NCBI GenBank assembly: GCA_024742875.1
Contig: JANSXP010000034.1
Span: 1-64,000 of the forward strand
Length of the DNA stretch: 64,000 nucleotides
From: Planctomycetaceae bacterium
GTDB taxonomy: Bacteria > Planctomycetota > Planctomycetia > Planctomycetales > Planctomycetaceae
Reading direction: 5' to 3'
Below, piece after piece: positions 55,425 through 64,000 of this stretch. Under the pieces are notes generated by a model, which saw only the letters and a program-made list of their open reading frames with translations, was not told the DNA's origin and searched no databases. Positions within the stretch are counted from its first letter, which is position 1. Every line of letters begins with the position of its first letter. Made by a program: the position numbers and the translations under genes.

Positions 55425-58400
55425 TTAGTTCATAAACCTGGCCACAGAAGTGGTTCCCTGTGTCAGAATTTCCACTTCCAGCGGCGTCGTGCGCTGCGAC
55501 TGATCCACTGTGAACGTCAGGCGATGCTCGCCCACGGGAACATTCAGCTGCATCTGTGGGGCGATGTCGACCGGCTTGTCGTTCAGTCGCAGCTCGAGGC
55601 CGCTGGCATCATTGATGGACAACATCACCGTGCCCCGGGTTTCGGCCTGCAGCCGACAGCGTGCAAAGCCCACACCCTGGCTTCCCGCCGCGACGCGATT
55701 GCGAACGGTGACCGACGGAATGTCAGACAGCGGGAGGCTTCCACCAACCACACTCCATGCACGCGACCAGGTGAAGGCTGGATCGTCCGTGGCGGCCATG
55801 GCGTAACTTGTGCGTCGCAACCGGAAGGCGGCCTGCTGCGTCGGCTGCATGGTTTCCCAGGTGCGGGCCAGCTGTCGCCGCGACATGGTGTATTCCGGCG
55901 TGCGTCCCAGTTCGGATAAGAAGCGTACCAGAGCGGCAATCTCACGATCGGTCAGCGAATCCACCAGGCCTTCCGGCATGAGTGATACACCGTCGGCCGT
56001 CTCGTCGATGTCGGCCGTCGGGATGGAGACCAGTTTGTCTTCCGCGTTTCGCAGCACCAGTTCCTGTTTCGACTGTTTCGTTTTGACGCCCGAATACATC
56101 TTGCCGGCCGTGGTGACGACCACGGTCGTGTTGTAATTTTCTTTGACTTTCGCGTTGGGGTTCAGCAGCGATTCCAGCAGGTAATCCGGCTGGGCACTGC
56201 CGCCGAGGCTAATCATATCGGGCCCCACTTTGCCGCCAGCCCCGCCCACGGCATGGCACTTCAGACATCCCAGCTGTGGGTTGCGAAAGATGGCCTCACC
56301 GTCGGCCGCCGTGACATCCGTTTTGGACATCGCCAGCAAAGCGTCCCGCTGCTCCGCCGTCAGGGACTTGCGACTTTTCAGGTTGGCCGCCGCTTTCAGG
56401 GCAGCTTCCAGCCCGGGGGCCGGGCGTCCTGATTCTCGTGTGACACTCAGTAGTTCCCGCGCGACGGACTCCGAAAGCGTGCGATTGCTCAGGGCGTCGG
56501 CCAGCAGTTTGTCTCCGTTTTTTACACTCAGCACGCTGCGAGCCAGATCAGCGGGACGATCTTTCGCCTCCAGCGTTGTCAGCAGCATCGCACTGGCGCG
56601 GACACCCTGTTGCGGGGCCAGCTGTGTCAGCAGAGCCGCGCTGTGAATCCGCAGCGTTGCCGCCTCGTTTTTGTCCTGAATGCGTGTTGCCAGCAGTTGT
56701 GCGGCTTTGGCGTTGCCGTAGAGAAAGACGCCATCCAGTACAGCGCGTCGTTCTGCCACCGACAGTTCGCCGTCGTTTAGCAGTTTCTCCAGTCGGTTGA
56801 CAGCATCCGGCAGCTTCCACTGACCCAGCATGCGGAAGGCCAGCTGGCGGGCGGGTGACTCCGACTTCAGATAGTCCTGCAGAGTGGATTCTTCGATGGG
56901 GACACGAAGATTGCCGCGACGACGACTGGACGCCAGCGCGATTTGCACGGGAGATGTGTCTGCGCCCGCCTGACCGGCAGCCGCTATCATGCGGGCGATC
57001 TGTCGGCCATCACCGGAATCCGCAATCAGCTGTACGAGTCTCGTTCGCTGCGGCCCGGAGATCGAGTCGTCATACAGTCGGCCGAGCAAAGCATCTACCG
57101 GAGCGCCCCTGCCGACGACTGCAAACGCCGAGATCAGATGATCCACCCGATTGCCAAACGTGACTTCCCCCGCCTGAAACTTCGGCACCCAGTCGCCCGC
57201 CAGTTCAAACGTGGACAGCCAGATGGCGTAGTCCAGAAATCGATCGGTGGGATGGTCGGTGGCCTGCAATACGGCTTCGACAGGCTGTACGCCGTCGGCG
57301 AAAACTTTGGCTGGGCGGGGATTGGGAGAGAACGCCAGTGCTCGAACGGCTTCCAGACGCACTCGCGGATGATCGTCATTGACTAGTTTCGTCAGCCTCT
57401 GTCCGGCTTCTTCACCCAGCAGATGTCGCCACTGACTGAGCACACGAACGGCGGCCGCCCGCACTCGACCATCTTCCGCCTGCAGCAGTTGCCGCAGCAG
57501 ATCCAGATCCGGTCGCCGTGTCGCCTGAGCGGTCCACAGCAGTTCCAGCTGCTCATGTTCGTTGAGATCGGCGTTTCTGCGCGTGGCCAGCTCTTCTGCC
57601 GTCAGTCCTTCTCGCTCACGCAGCACCTGTTTGGCCATTTGACGGCGGTATCCGTCCGGATCACTCAGCAGATTCAGCAATTCATCGTTTTGCAGCGCCG
57701 CAATGTCCAGATGTTCCCGCTGCGGTGCGCCCTTCCACGTCACGCGCCAGATGCGACCGTGCGTGTGGTCACGACGGGGGTCACGGAAGTCAACTTCCCC
57801 GTGCTGAATGATGGGGTTGTACCAGTCGGCAATGTAGATGGCTCCATCCGGCCCCAGTTTCACGTCGATTGGCCGGAACGCCACATGGTCCGAGCGAATC
57901 ACCTCCTGCTGTTCTTTGGACTGATACCCGGACCGATCTTCGCTCAGGTTGAAGCGACACACGCGGTGTCCCCGGAAGTCGTTGGTGATGGCGCTGCCCT
58001 GCCAGTCAGGTGGCAGCATGGGCGTTTCCACAATTTCCAGACCGCAGTGTTTGGGACTGCCGGGGTTGAGTCCCCGCAGCAGCTTAGGCGGATTGGCGGC
58101 CGTCACGTAATAGCCGCCGGGCACGATATAGTTGATGCCGTCTCCGCCCGCCCCGTCGGTCGCGAACGACTGACCGTAGCGATCGAAATGATGCCCCCAC
58201 GAATTCACCAGCCCTTTCATGAACACGCCCAGTTCCAGCGTCTCCGGACGAAACTGCCAGATGCCGCCGGCGTTGAGCCGACGCACGCCCCACGGTGTTT
58301 CGATGTGACTGTGGATGTAGATGGACTGATTGAAGTACAGATAGCCGTCCGGCCCCCACCGCAGCGTGTGCAGAATGTGGTGCGTGTCTTCGGTGCCAAA

Positions 58401-58874
58401 ACCGGACAGCACGACCCGACGCTGGTCGGCCACCAGATCCCCATCGGTGTCGGCAAAGTGCAAAAGTTCCGTACTGTTGGCCACGTAGACGCCGCCATCG
58501 CCGGGCGCAATGCCAGTGGGAATCAACAGGCCGGTCGCAAATTCGTGCGTGGCATCGCTGACTCCGTCATGGTCTTTGTCTTCCAGCACCAGCACACGGT
58601 CTTTGGCCTCCGCGCCGGGCTCGATATGCGGATACACCTCGGAACTGACGATCCACAGTCGGCCGGACGGGTCGAAGTTCATCTGAATGGGCTTGGCTAT
58701 CCGCGGGTCGGCAGCGAAAAGATTCACTTCAAAGCCGTCGGGAAGCACAAACGTGGCCTGCTCCTGGGCGGCATCCGGCACGGGGATATCTTGCAGATCC
58801 CGCTGAGCAAAGGCCGATCCGCTCAACAGCAGCGGCAACAGCCAGGCGGCAAGTCGATGATCAAACAGTGTCAT
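55425..58874 (-). CDS. PVC-type membrane-bound dehydrogenase with HEAT repeats and CxxCH heme site
   Basis: A 1149-residue exported protein from the ATG at 58874 (MTLFDHRLAAWLLPLLLSGSAFAQ, a clear signal peptide). Residues about 30-420 form the beta-propeller of PVC dehydrogenases (FEVNLFAADPRIAKPIQMNFDP, GIAPGDGGVYVANS, KLGPDGAIYIADWYNPIIQHGE). Helical HEAT-like repeats cover about 450-830. A cytochrome c domain has GCLKCHAVGG (codons 56253-56267), the distal methionine probably in SLMPEGLVDSL. A last beta domain (LELRLNDKPVDIAPQMQL) follows. It likely oxidises a sugar-like compound in the periplasm. The ATG overlaps the GDSL-like gene stop. Confidence 0.9.
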   Translation of the reverse strand: MTLFDHRLAAWLLPLLLSGSAFAQRDLQDIPVPDAAQEQATFVLPDGFEVNLFAADPRIAKPIQMNFDPSGRLWIVSSEVYPHIEPGAEAKDRVLVLEDKDHDGVSDATHEFATGLLIPTGIAPGDGGVYVANSTELLHFADTDGDLVADQRRVVLSGFGTEDTHHILHTLRWGPDGYLYFNQSIYIHSHIETPWGVRRLNAGGIWQFRPETLELGVFMKGLVNSWGHHFDRYGQSFATDGAGGDGINYIVPGGYYVTAANPPKLLRGLNPGSPKHCGLEIVETPMLPPDWQGSAITNDFRGHRVCRFNLSEDRSGYQSKEQQEVIRSDHVAFRPIDVKLGPDGAIYIADWYNPIIQHGEVDFRDPRRDHTHGRIWRVTWKGAPQREHLDIAALQNDELLNLLSDPDGYRRQMAKQVLREREGLTAEELATRRNADLNEHEQLELLWTAQATRRPDLDLLRQLLQAEDGRVRAAAVRVLSQWRHLLGEEAGQRLTKLVNDDHPRVRLEAVRALAFSPNPRPAKVFADGVQPVEAVLQATDHPTDRFLDYAIWLSTFELAGDWVPKFQAGEVTFGNRVDHLISAFAVVGRGAPVDALLGRLYDDSISGPQRTRLVQLIADSGDGRQIARMIAAAGQAGADTSPVQIALASSRRRGNLRVPIEESTLQDYLKSESPARQLAFRMLGQWKLPDAVNRLEKLLNDGELSVAERRAVLDGVFLYGNAKAAQLLATRIQDKNEAATLRIHSAALLTQLAPQQGVRASAMLLTTLEAKDRPADLARSVLSVKNGDKLLADALSNRTLSESVARELLSVTRESGRPAPGLEAALKAAANLKSRKSLTAEQRDALLAMSKTDVTAADGEAIFRNPQLGCLKCHAVGGAGGKVGPDMISLGGSAQPDYLLESLLNPNAKVKENYNTTVVVTTAGKMYSGVKTKQSKQELVLRNAEDKLVSIPTADIDETADGVSLMPEGLVDSLTDREIAALVRFLSELGRTPEYTMSRRQLARTWETMQPTQQAAFRLRRTSYAMAATDDPAFTWSRAWSVVGGSLPLSDIPSVTVRNRVAAGSQGVGFARCRLQAETRGTVMLSINDASGLELRLNDKPVDIAPQMQLNVPVGEHRLTFTVDQSQRTTPLEVEILTQGTTSVARFMN

Positions 58875-60571
58875 TCGATGTCTCCTTCTTCGCTGGCCGG
58901 GCGAACCGAAATCGTCAGCGTGTACGGGCGGCACAGTTCGTCGATCTTTACTTCCAGTTCTTCCACGAGTGGATCGAACTGCGCAATTTCGCGGGCGTTG
59001 TTTCCCTGCTCGTGTTTGCGGAAGCCAAACAGGTAGGTGATGTTTTGTGGACGCCAGCGATGAAAATACAATTCGTTCTTGCGAATAATCAGCTCGCGTA
59101 CCTGGTCTGCCGCCGGATTCACACGTCCGGTTGCTATCAGCCTGCCATCACGCGATGAAAGCTCAAGCGGAACAGACACCGTTCGCCCGGTCGATGATTC
59201 CGCCGTGACAGCGGGCAGCTGCTCTGACGTCAGCGCTATCTCCACTTCCACCGGCTCCAGCAACAGCGGCATATCCTTCGCCGGAACGCTGAGCGATGGG
59301 GAGATCGCCTCCCCGTCAAGGGCCGCCTTCACGTCAATGTCTTCACCGGGTCCAAACAGCCGATCAGACAGCACACACGCGGCGCGGCGATAGCCTTCCG
59401 CCGTCCAGTGCATGCCGTTGTCGGACCACTCGTCCAGCTGCACCGATTCCAGATCCGGATGATCGGCGTAGTCGGCCAGCAGCCGACTGCCGACCGGAGC
59501 CACGGATTTCATGTCGGCCACAAAATCTTCAAACAGATCCACGAACAGCAGTTGCCGTCGCCTGGCCAGAGACTTTTCAAGCGACACCACGCTTTCGAGT
59601 CGGTCGTTCCAGCGATCCGGACTGGGATAGGGGCGTTCCACGCTCAAGAAAGGATGGGGAGAAATCAACACGACCTCGGCGCCTGTGGTCTGCAGGTCTG
59701 TCACCAGCCGGTCCAGTTGAGAGGCCAGCCGAGCCAGACCGCCCTGATCGCCGGCAAACGACATCGCCTCGTTCTGTCCGTAGCAAACCAGAATTACGTC
59801 CGGCTCTTCTGCGCGGACGTGCTCTATCATTCGTTCATAACCTTTCTCCACCGGGTCAAAGATCCCGCGAGAATCTGCAAAGACCGTATCGCCACTCCAG
59901 CCGAGGTTGCGGAAGGTGGTGCCCTGCGGCGATCTGATTTTCAGCGCCAGTTCCAGATAACCAAACGCCTGTGCCCGTTCCACAAACGTGCCGCCCAGCA
60001 TCACCACGTGATCGTCGGGCTGCAGCTGCAGGCGCCCATCCACGCGGCGAGCGACCGCCTGTGCCGAACGCCATTCGCGGTCTTTCATGTCTGCCCCGGA
60101 AAAACGGTCTCCGCCGGAAGTCACCAGCTTCGTGTCCGGTTTCCAGTCACGGTCATTGAAGTCCGTGGTCTGCCAGCCAACCGGTGGCGCCTCAGGGGCC
60201 CGTTTCCACGACGGCGGCACGGTGACCCACTGCCCCTGGGACTGCAGCGCCACCTGAGTCGCAGACTCGTCCGTCGCCTGCAGCTGCAGGGCGATACAGT
60301 TGCGCTGACCGCGCAGCAGGGGCGAGACATCCCACGCGACAGGTGTGTCGACGTTCACGTCTCGCGCCAGCTTCTGGCCGTTGAAGTAGACGTCCGCCGT
60401 TCCCCGGCCAACCATCATCAGTCGACAGTCTCCGCTGACCTGACGCAGGTCAATTACCTGCCGCAGCCAGACGCCCGCGGACTGTGTTTCGTCCGCCCGC
60501 ACCACAGGTCGCCCCAAACACGGTAAGAAAGTCGCGACCAGCAGCACAGCTCCCGTCAGACTGAGCCTCAT
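58871..60571 (-). CDS. SGNH/GDSL-like hydrolase with altered active-site Ser
   Basis: A 566-residue exported protein, signal peptide about 1-24 (AVLLVATFLPCLGRP). Residues 30-190 look like a galactose-binding jelly-roll (VYFNGQKLARDVNVDTPVAWDVS). An SGNH domain follows: block I reads MLGGTFVERAQAFGYLE instead of GDS, block III CYGQNEA supplies the Gly/Asn, and block V DNGMHWTAEGY supplies D-x-x-H. Lack of the Ser suggests a changed or absent hydrolase activity, but this variant seems shared in planctomycete homologues next to PVC heme proteins. The stop overlaps the dehydrogenase ATG (ATGA at 58871-58874), so the two act together. Confidence 0.82.
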   Translation of the reverse strand: MRLSLTGAVLLVATFLPCLGRPVVRADETQSAGVWLRQVIDLRQVSGDCRLMMVGRGTADVYFNGQKLARDVNVDTPVAWDVSPLLRGQRNCIALQLQATDESATQVALQSQGQWVTVPPSWKRAPEAPPVGWQTTDFNDRDWKPDTKLVTSGGDRFSGADMKDREWRSAQAVARRVDGRLQLQPDDHVVMLGGTFVERAQAFGYLELALKIRSPQGTTFRNLGWSGDTVFADSRGIFDPVEKGYERMIEHVRAEEPDVILVCYGQNEAMSFAGDQGGLARLASQLDRLVTDLQTTGAEVVLISPHPFLSVERPYPSPDRWNDRLESVVSLEKSLARRRQLLFVDLFEDFVADMKSVAPVGSRLLADYADHPDLESVQLDEWSDNGMHWTAEGYRRAACVLSDRLFGPGEDIDVKAALDGEAISPSLSVPAKDMPLLLEPVEVEIALTSEQLPAVTAESSTGRTVSVPLELSSRDGRLIATGRVNPAADQVRELIIRKNELYFHRWRPQNITYLFGFRKHEQGNNAREIAQFDPLVEELEVKIDELCRPYTLTISVRPASEEGDIE

Positions 60572-60772
60572 AGGAATCTTTCAGACAAACCGATGAATAA
60601 ATGATCACTGAAACACGCCCCCATCATAAATCCCCGCACAGAGATCTCACAGTCAGTTCGTCGCACAGTCAGACGCAAAACGTGGGAATTCGCAATTCCA
60701 GACTTTTCGATCTGCCGGCCACCAACGAGGATACAGGACATTGTGTCCCGCCGGATTCCTCAGGCTTTCTTC

Positions 60773-62497
60773 ATGTCCGAACATTCCCACGAACAGTCTC
60801 CTGGCCTGGGCGCGGACGACCTGAGCGCTGCACTGCGGCGGCGAGCCAACAGTGCCGTTCGAAGAATGGGGACGGTTCGTGCACAGCGACACCGCAAAGA
60901 AATTGACCGCCTCACGGCAAAACTCGGTGATGCCCTGAATGCCACCGCCGTCCAGCTGTTTCAGGTGTGCCTGCCACGCGGCAAAACGCCCACCGCTGTC
61001 CTGCGACACAGCGCGAAGCAGACCGGAAAAAGCGTTGTCCCTCGTGAGGCTACAAAGCTCCGTCTGCCACTGCGACTTTTGCCCACGCAGATTCGGTCCC
61101 CCCTGAACTCAGACAAAATCGTTTCCCTCCACGCATCAGGCGCCGGCAGCGGACGCATCACCTCAGAGATCTTCGAAGGAACACAGGCCGACAGTTACCT
61201 GCTGTGCCCGCTGCATCAGGGCCGGCACCTGCGCGGCCTGCTGGGAATTGCACTGGCCGGCACGCATACATTCACCCGACCGGAGCTGGAGCTGATTCGA
61301 CTGAACGGATCCATCCTGCTCAATCATGTCATCCGCTATCGCAGAGATCGCAAACGCAAACGACGCCTTCGACAGTGGCGGAAGGTCGTACGACAGGCGT
61401 GCGACTTTGCGGTGACCATTGATGCGCGGCAGCAGATTCTCCGCACCACGCCGTTTCGTGGCCGATCCGTCACAGGAAAGCTGGAAAGCCTGAGACTCAT
61501 CGACATTGTCACGCGCAACTTTCGTCGGGATCTGCGTGACCTGATCGAAAGCTCGGTGGAAAATCGTCAACCCCGATCATGCGATCTGCAGTTGAGCTTC
61601 GGACATGAAGGCCCCCGCTGGCATCATGTCCACATTGAACCGGGCGAACCAGACAGCCGCGTCTACGCCACCCTGTACTTCACAGACAACACGCCCGACA
61701 AGCTGCTGGAAGAACGTGTTCGCGAACTGAGCGACTCACTGACCAAAGCCGCCCGTCTGAGTCTGCTGGGCCAGATGAGCACCGAATTCGCCCATCAGCT
61801 GAATCAGCCCCTGCAGGTGATACTGATGTACTGCACGACGGCGCAAAAACGGCTCAACAGACAGGAAACAGATCCCCGCAAAATTCTCGACGCTCTGGGG
61901 CACATTGAATCCTCCGTGACGCACGCCACCGAGATTATTCAGCGAATTCGCGAGTTCGTGAAGTTTCGCTCCCTGCGCAAAGAAGAAGTCCCATTGAATG
62001 AACTGCTTCATCATGCGGTCATGATGGTGCTGCCCTCAGCGCGTGATCGCAACGCCGATCTGGAAGCCCCGGCCGAGATCCCCGACTTGATCGTCCAGAT
62101 CGACCGTCCGCAAACCACTCAGGTCCTCGTCAACCTGATGGTCAATGCTCTGGAAGCCTGCTGCGACAGCGGCCTGGAACGTCCCCGCGTCGCTGTCTAT
62201 GTCCGTGAGGACCCCAAAAAACGCGCGGTCAATGTCTTCGTGAAGGACAACGGGCCCGGACTGCCCGACGATCCGAACCTTGTCTTTAAGAAGTTTTACA
62301 CCAGCAAAGAAGAGGGGCTGGGATTGGGGCTGGCCATCAGTCGCGACATCTGCGAATCACAGGGAGGCAGCCTGCGGGCCTTCAACAATACGTCAGGAAC
62401 AGGCTGCACGTTTGTGGCCCGCCTGCCTTTGCTTGGCGCAAGCGGTCATGACACAGACGAACTGGACATCATCCGGGACGTTGATCTGGACGATTGA
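60773..62497 (+). CDS. Soluble sensor histidine kinase with GAF/PAS-like input
   Basis: A 574-residue kinase from the ATG at 60773; a GTG at 60743 is possible. There is no membrane helix. The input part (residues 80-220) reads like a GAF domain (DSYLLCPLHQGRHLRGLLGIALAGTHTFTRPELELI), followed by a PAS-like segment. The HisKA motif is LLGQMSTEFAHQLNQPLQVILMY with the phospho-acceptor His in the FAHQLNQP sequence. The catalytic domain has NLMVNALEAC, VKDNGPGLPDD and GLGLGLAISRDI. No response regulator is adjacent. The C-terminus is acidic (DELDIIRDVDLDD). Confidence 0.88.
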   Translation: MSEHSHEQSPGLGADDLSAALRRRANSAVRRMGTVRAQRHRKEIDRLTAKLGDALNATAVQLFQVCLPRGKTPTAVLRHSAKQTGKSVVPREATKLRLPLRLLPTQIRSPLNSDKIVSLHASGAGSGRITSEIFEGTQADSYLLCPLHQGRHLRGLLGIALAGTHTFTRPELELIRLNGSILLNHVIRYRRDRKRKRRLRQWRKVVRQACDFAVTIDARQQILRTTPFRGRSVTGKLESLRLIDIVTRNFRRDLRDLIESSVENRQPRSCDLQLSFGHEGPRWHHVHIEPGEPDSRVYATLYFTDNTPDKLLEERVRELSDSLTKAARLSLLGQMSTEFAHQLNQPLQVILMYCTTAQKRLNRQETDPRKILDALGHIESSVTHATEIIQRIREFVKFRSLRKEEVPLNELLHHAVMMVLPSARDRNADLEAPAEIPDLIVQIDRPQTTQVLVNLMVNALEACCDSGLERPRVAVYVREDPKKRAVNVFVKDNGPGLPDDPNLVFKKFYTSKEEGLGLGLAISRDICESQGGSLRAFNNTSGTGCTFVARLPLLGASGHDTDELDIIRDVDLDD

Positions 62498-62542
62498 TCG
62501 CAATCCGCCGTGGGCGTCGTGTTACGCCCGCCCGGTCGGACG

Positions 62543-62575
62543 ACTCGCTTCACGCCCACAACTCGCTTCACGCCC
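62543..62575. repeat. 18-bp tandem duplication
   Basis: ACTCGCTTCACGCCCACA at 62543-62560 followed by ACTCGCTTCACGCCC at 62561-62575. It lies just after the histidine kinase gene. Confidence 0.7.
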
Positions 62576-62594
62576 GTCGGGGCACACAAAAAGC

Positions 62595-62646
62595 ACACAG
62601 GCGAAGCCGCACACCCGTCTGGTGGCACTCCGCCTGTGTTCGTTTT
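62595..62646 (+). terminator. Rho-independent terminator after histidine kinase gene
   Basis: Stem ACACAGGCG (62595-62603) pairs with CGCCTGTGT (62631-62639), and CGTTTTT follows. The loop of 27 bases is long for a classical terminator, but the T-run is present. Confidence 0.55.
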
Positions 62647-62695
62647 TCAGATTTTCGCGCAGCCTGTCCGCAGGGCGACTGGCTGCTGACTAACG

Positions 62696-63265
62696 TTACC
62701 CGTCTGTCCCGTCGTCCTTCTTGGTCTTCTCTGACTTCTTTTTGCGTTTCGGCTGCTCGGTTTTGTCTGCGCCGGGCTTGCCTTTCTCACCACGAGCGCC
62801 GCGCTGGCGCGGCAGCTTCTTCAGCTGTTCGGGTGTCAGCACAGATTTCAAAGCAGCCATGACTTCCCTGCTGAGCGTTTGCTGTTTGGCCGTCAGCTCC
62901 TTCATTTTTGCCTGCTGCTCATCAGTCATTTTGACTGCAGCCGCCACGTCTTTGCGTGCCTCGGCCGGCTTTTTCCCCGCCTCTTTGGCGGCTTTTTGCG
63001 CATCCCGCTGAGCGGTACGCTGTTCCTGAGTCATCACGCCGGCCCGCTCTTTGCGGAGCGAAGCGGCCCGCTCAGCAAACTTCTTATCAATCTGCTGAAC
63101 CTGCTCCTTCTGGGCGTCCGTCAGTTCCAGCTTGCCCACGAACCTTGCCGTCACCCCAGGTGTCCGCTGTTTGCGCTCCCGAGTTTTCTTCTTCTCGTCT
63201 GCCGACGCGCTGGCAGCCAGGGCAATAATCAGACACAGGCACAGAATGTTTTTCACAGATCTCAT
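62696..63265 (-). CDS. Spy/CpxP-like periplasmic LTxxQ-motif protein
   Basis: A 189-residue exported protein. Signal peptide 1-22 (NILCLCLIIALAASASA). Two LTxxQ motifs are present: LTDAQKEQVQQIDKKF (about 48) and LTPEQLKKLP (about 143), separated by a helical, charged stretch. These are the marks of the Spy/CpxP family of small periplasmic chaperones. The tail is extremely Lys/Glu/Gly-rich (KGKPGADKTEQPKRKKKSE), more basic than in Spy. No envelope stress regulator is next to it. It converges with the histidine kinase gene. Confidence 0.72.
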   Translation of the reverse strand: MRSVKNILCLCLIIALAASASADEKKKTRERKQRTPGVTARFVGKLELTDAQKEQVQQIDKKFAERAASLRKERAGVMTQEQRTAQRDAQKAAKEAGKKPAEARKDVAAAVKMTDEQQAKMKELTAKQQTLSREVMAALKSVLTPEQLKKLPRQRGARGEKGKPGADKTEQPKRKKKSEKTKKDDGTDG

Positions 63266-63623
63266 TGAGGAGTCTCCGTATCGCGTTCGTCAGACACGAA
63301 CCGTTTCAGAAAAGTGCAGGCCGGTTTTTCAGCTAATCCAGACAACGACGGCCGCGGTGAAACTGTTATTTCAGAAACCTGAGCAGAATTACGATTCCTC
63401 GACCGATCCGGCTGTCCGCCTGCATCTCACGCCTTTTCCCTGACGATCTCTGCGGGCCTTTGTCCCGGCAGCAGCCGTCATTTCCGTTCTGGCGGTCCAC
63501 GTTTGCCCGGTTTTCTCCGAATCGCGGGCTCAGGCGTTGCGACGGTGATCTGGCGGGCAAAAATGCGGATCTCTCGATGAGTTCACCAATTCGTCGACGT
63601 CACCGCATCAATCGGAAGCTCGC
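63266..63623. other. Divergent intergenic region
   Basis: 358 bases between divergent genes, with no gene or RNA seen. It should contain promoters for the Spy-like gene (minus) and nadE (plus). GGAAG lies five bases before the nadE ATG. Confidence 0.35.
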
Positions 63624-64000
63624 ATGAAAACACTTCGCCTCGGGGCCGGGATTCTCAACCAGACACCGCTGGACTGGGAGAACAACACGGCTCACATCCT
63701 CGAAGCGATTGAGCAGGCCCGCGCCCGGCAGGTCAACGTTCTGTGCCTGCCCGAACTTTGCATCACCGGCTACGGCTGCGAAGACATGTTCCTGTCCCCC
63801 CATACATGGGAGACCGCGTGGCAACAACTGGAACGCATTGCCCCGGCCACCACGGGTATGCTGGTGGCCGTCGGCCTGCCCCTGTTTATCACCAACGGTG
63901 TCTATAACGTGGCGTGTGTTCTGTCCGATGGACGCATCACGGGCTTCGTCCCCAAACAGCACCTCGCCGGGGACGGGCTGCATTATGAACCGCGGTGGTT
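63624..64000 (+). CDS. nadE: NAD+ synthetase, glutamine-dependent (N-terminal part, truncated by window)
   Basis: The first 125 codons of a protein starting MKTLRLGAGILNQTPLDWENN. It is the nitrilase-like glutaminase domain: the catalytic Glu is in LCLPELCITGYGCEDMF and the catalytic Lys in GFVPKQHLAGDGLHYEPRW; the catalytic Cys lies beyond the edge. LxGYxxxDxF and PKxxLxxxxxxYExRxF patterns are typical of the glutamine-dependent NAD+ synthetases, which amidate nicotinate adenine dinucleotide in the last step of NAD synthesis. The C-terminal synthetase domain is not in the window, so a stand-alone nitrilase cannot be fully excluded. Confidence 0.85.
   Translation, partial: MKTLRLGAGILNQTPLDWENNTAHILEAIEQARARQVNVLCLPELCITGYGCEDMFLSPHTWETAWQQLERIAPATTGMLVAVGLPLFITNGVYNVACVLSDGRITGFVPKQHLAGDGLHYEPRW

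Noticed and set aside
57423-59036. 537-codon open frame on the plus strand opposite the heme/HEAT dehydrogenase
   Set aside because: It mirrors a well-supported gene; its product has no domain, no signal and His/Gln/Arg-rich composition typical of the antisense of GC-rich genes.

Overview
The window reads as a chromosomal segment of a planctomycete (phylum Planctomycetota). This is inferred from protein families and style, since no rRNA gene is present. The markers are: a PVC-type membrane dehydrogenase with HEAT repeats and a CxxCH heme site; a giant surface protein with an LEPR-XLL-like N-terminus and dockerin-like C-terminus; a PEP-CTERM protein; a secreted sulfatase; an ECF sigma factor paired with a Ser/Thr kinase-WD40 protein; a methanofuran-biosynthesis-type (MfnF-like) protein; and many GTG/TTG starts with few strong Shine-Dalgarno sites. 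DNA is GC-rich throughout, which produces many long false ORFs opposite real genes. I saw no tRNA, rRNA, insertion sequence, prophage or CRISPR array.

Layout. 0-10 kb (mostly minus strand): an FG-GAP exported protein cut by the window edge, a beta-propeller hydrolase-like protein translationally coupled to moeA, an exported protein, a LolCDE/MacB-type ABC pair, a PQQ-type sugar dehydrogenase, a GNAT acetyltransferase and a FmdB zinc ribbon. 10.5-24 kb: a Tat-exported TIM-barrel epimerase, a front-end fatty acid desaturase, a CBM9-like protein overlapping a glycerophosphodiesterase, an SDR, a two-component system followed by an MfnF-like gene, a protein with a degenerate GGDEF-like end, and a large AsmA-like envelope protein. 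24.5-34 kb: sulfatase, PEP-CTERM protein, LEPR-XLL repeat protein, then the divergent sigma factor/kinase pair. 34-41 kb: a glycosyltransferase and a run of small membrane proteins with an ADP-ribosylglycohydrolase, a DUF3806-like protein, a class IV deacetylase, an RlaP-like nucleotidyltransferase and an apparent gene remnant. 41-44.5 kb: an SPFH - ribbon-helix-helix - Nramp-related set behind a GATA-rich inverted repeat. 44.7-53.4 kb: housekeeping metG, an S41 protease, serA and ilvB. 53.4-54.3 kb: an island of a dispersed-type structured repeat. 54.3-64 kb: an alpha/beta hydrolase, the heme/HEAT dehydrogenase and its GDSL-like partner, an orphan soluble histidine kinase, a Spy-like protein and the start of nadE.

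The most unusual feature is the 0.9-kb repeat island between ilvB and the hydrolase gene. It holds five copies of a unit of roughly 100-140 bp in two opposing groups, with hairpins whose stems persist while loops, and in places the stem sequence, change. Other points of note are the Nramp-related transporter lacking both metal-binding signatures and lying behind an SPFH/RHH pair, a sulfatase with CHLSR in place of the C-x-P-S-R maturation motif, a degenerate GGDEF-like protein, and a shared DNPxxPP N-terminal motif in two small membrane proteins.
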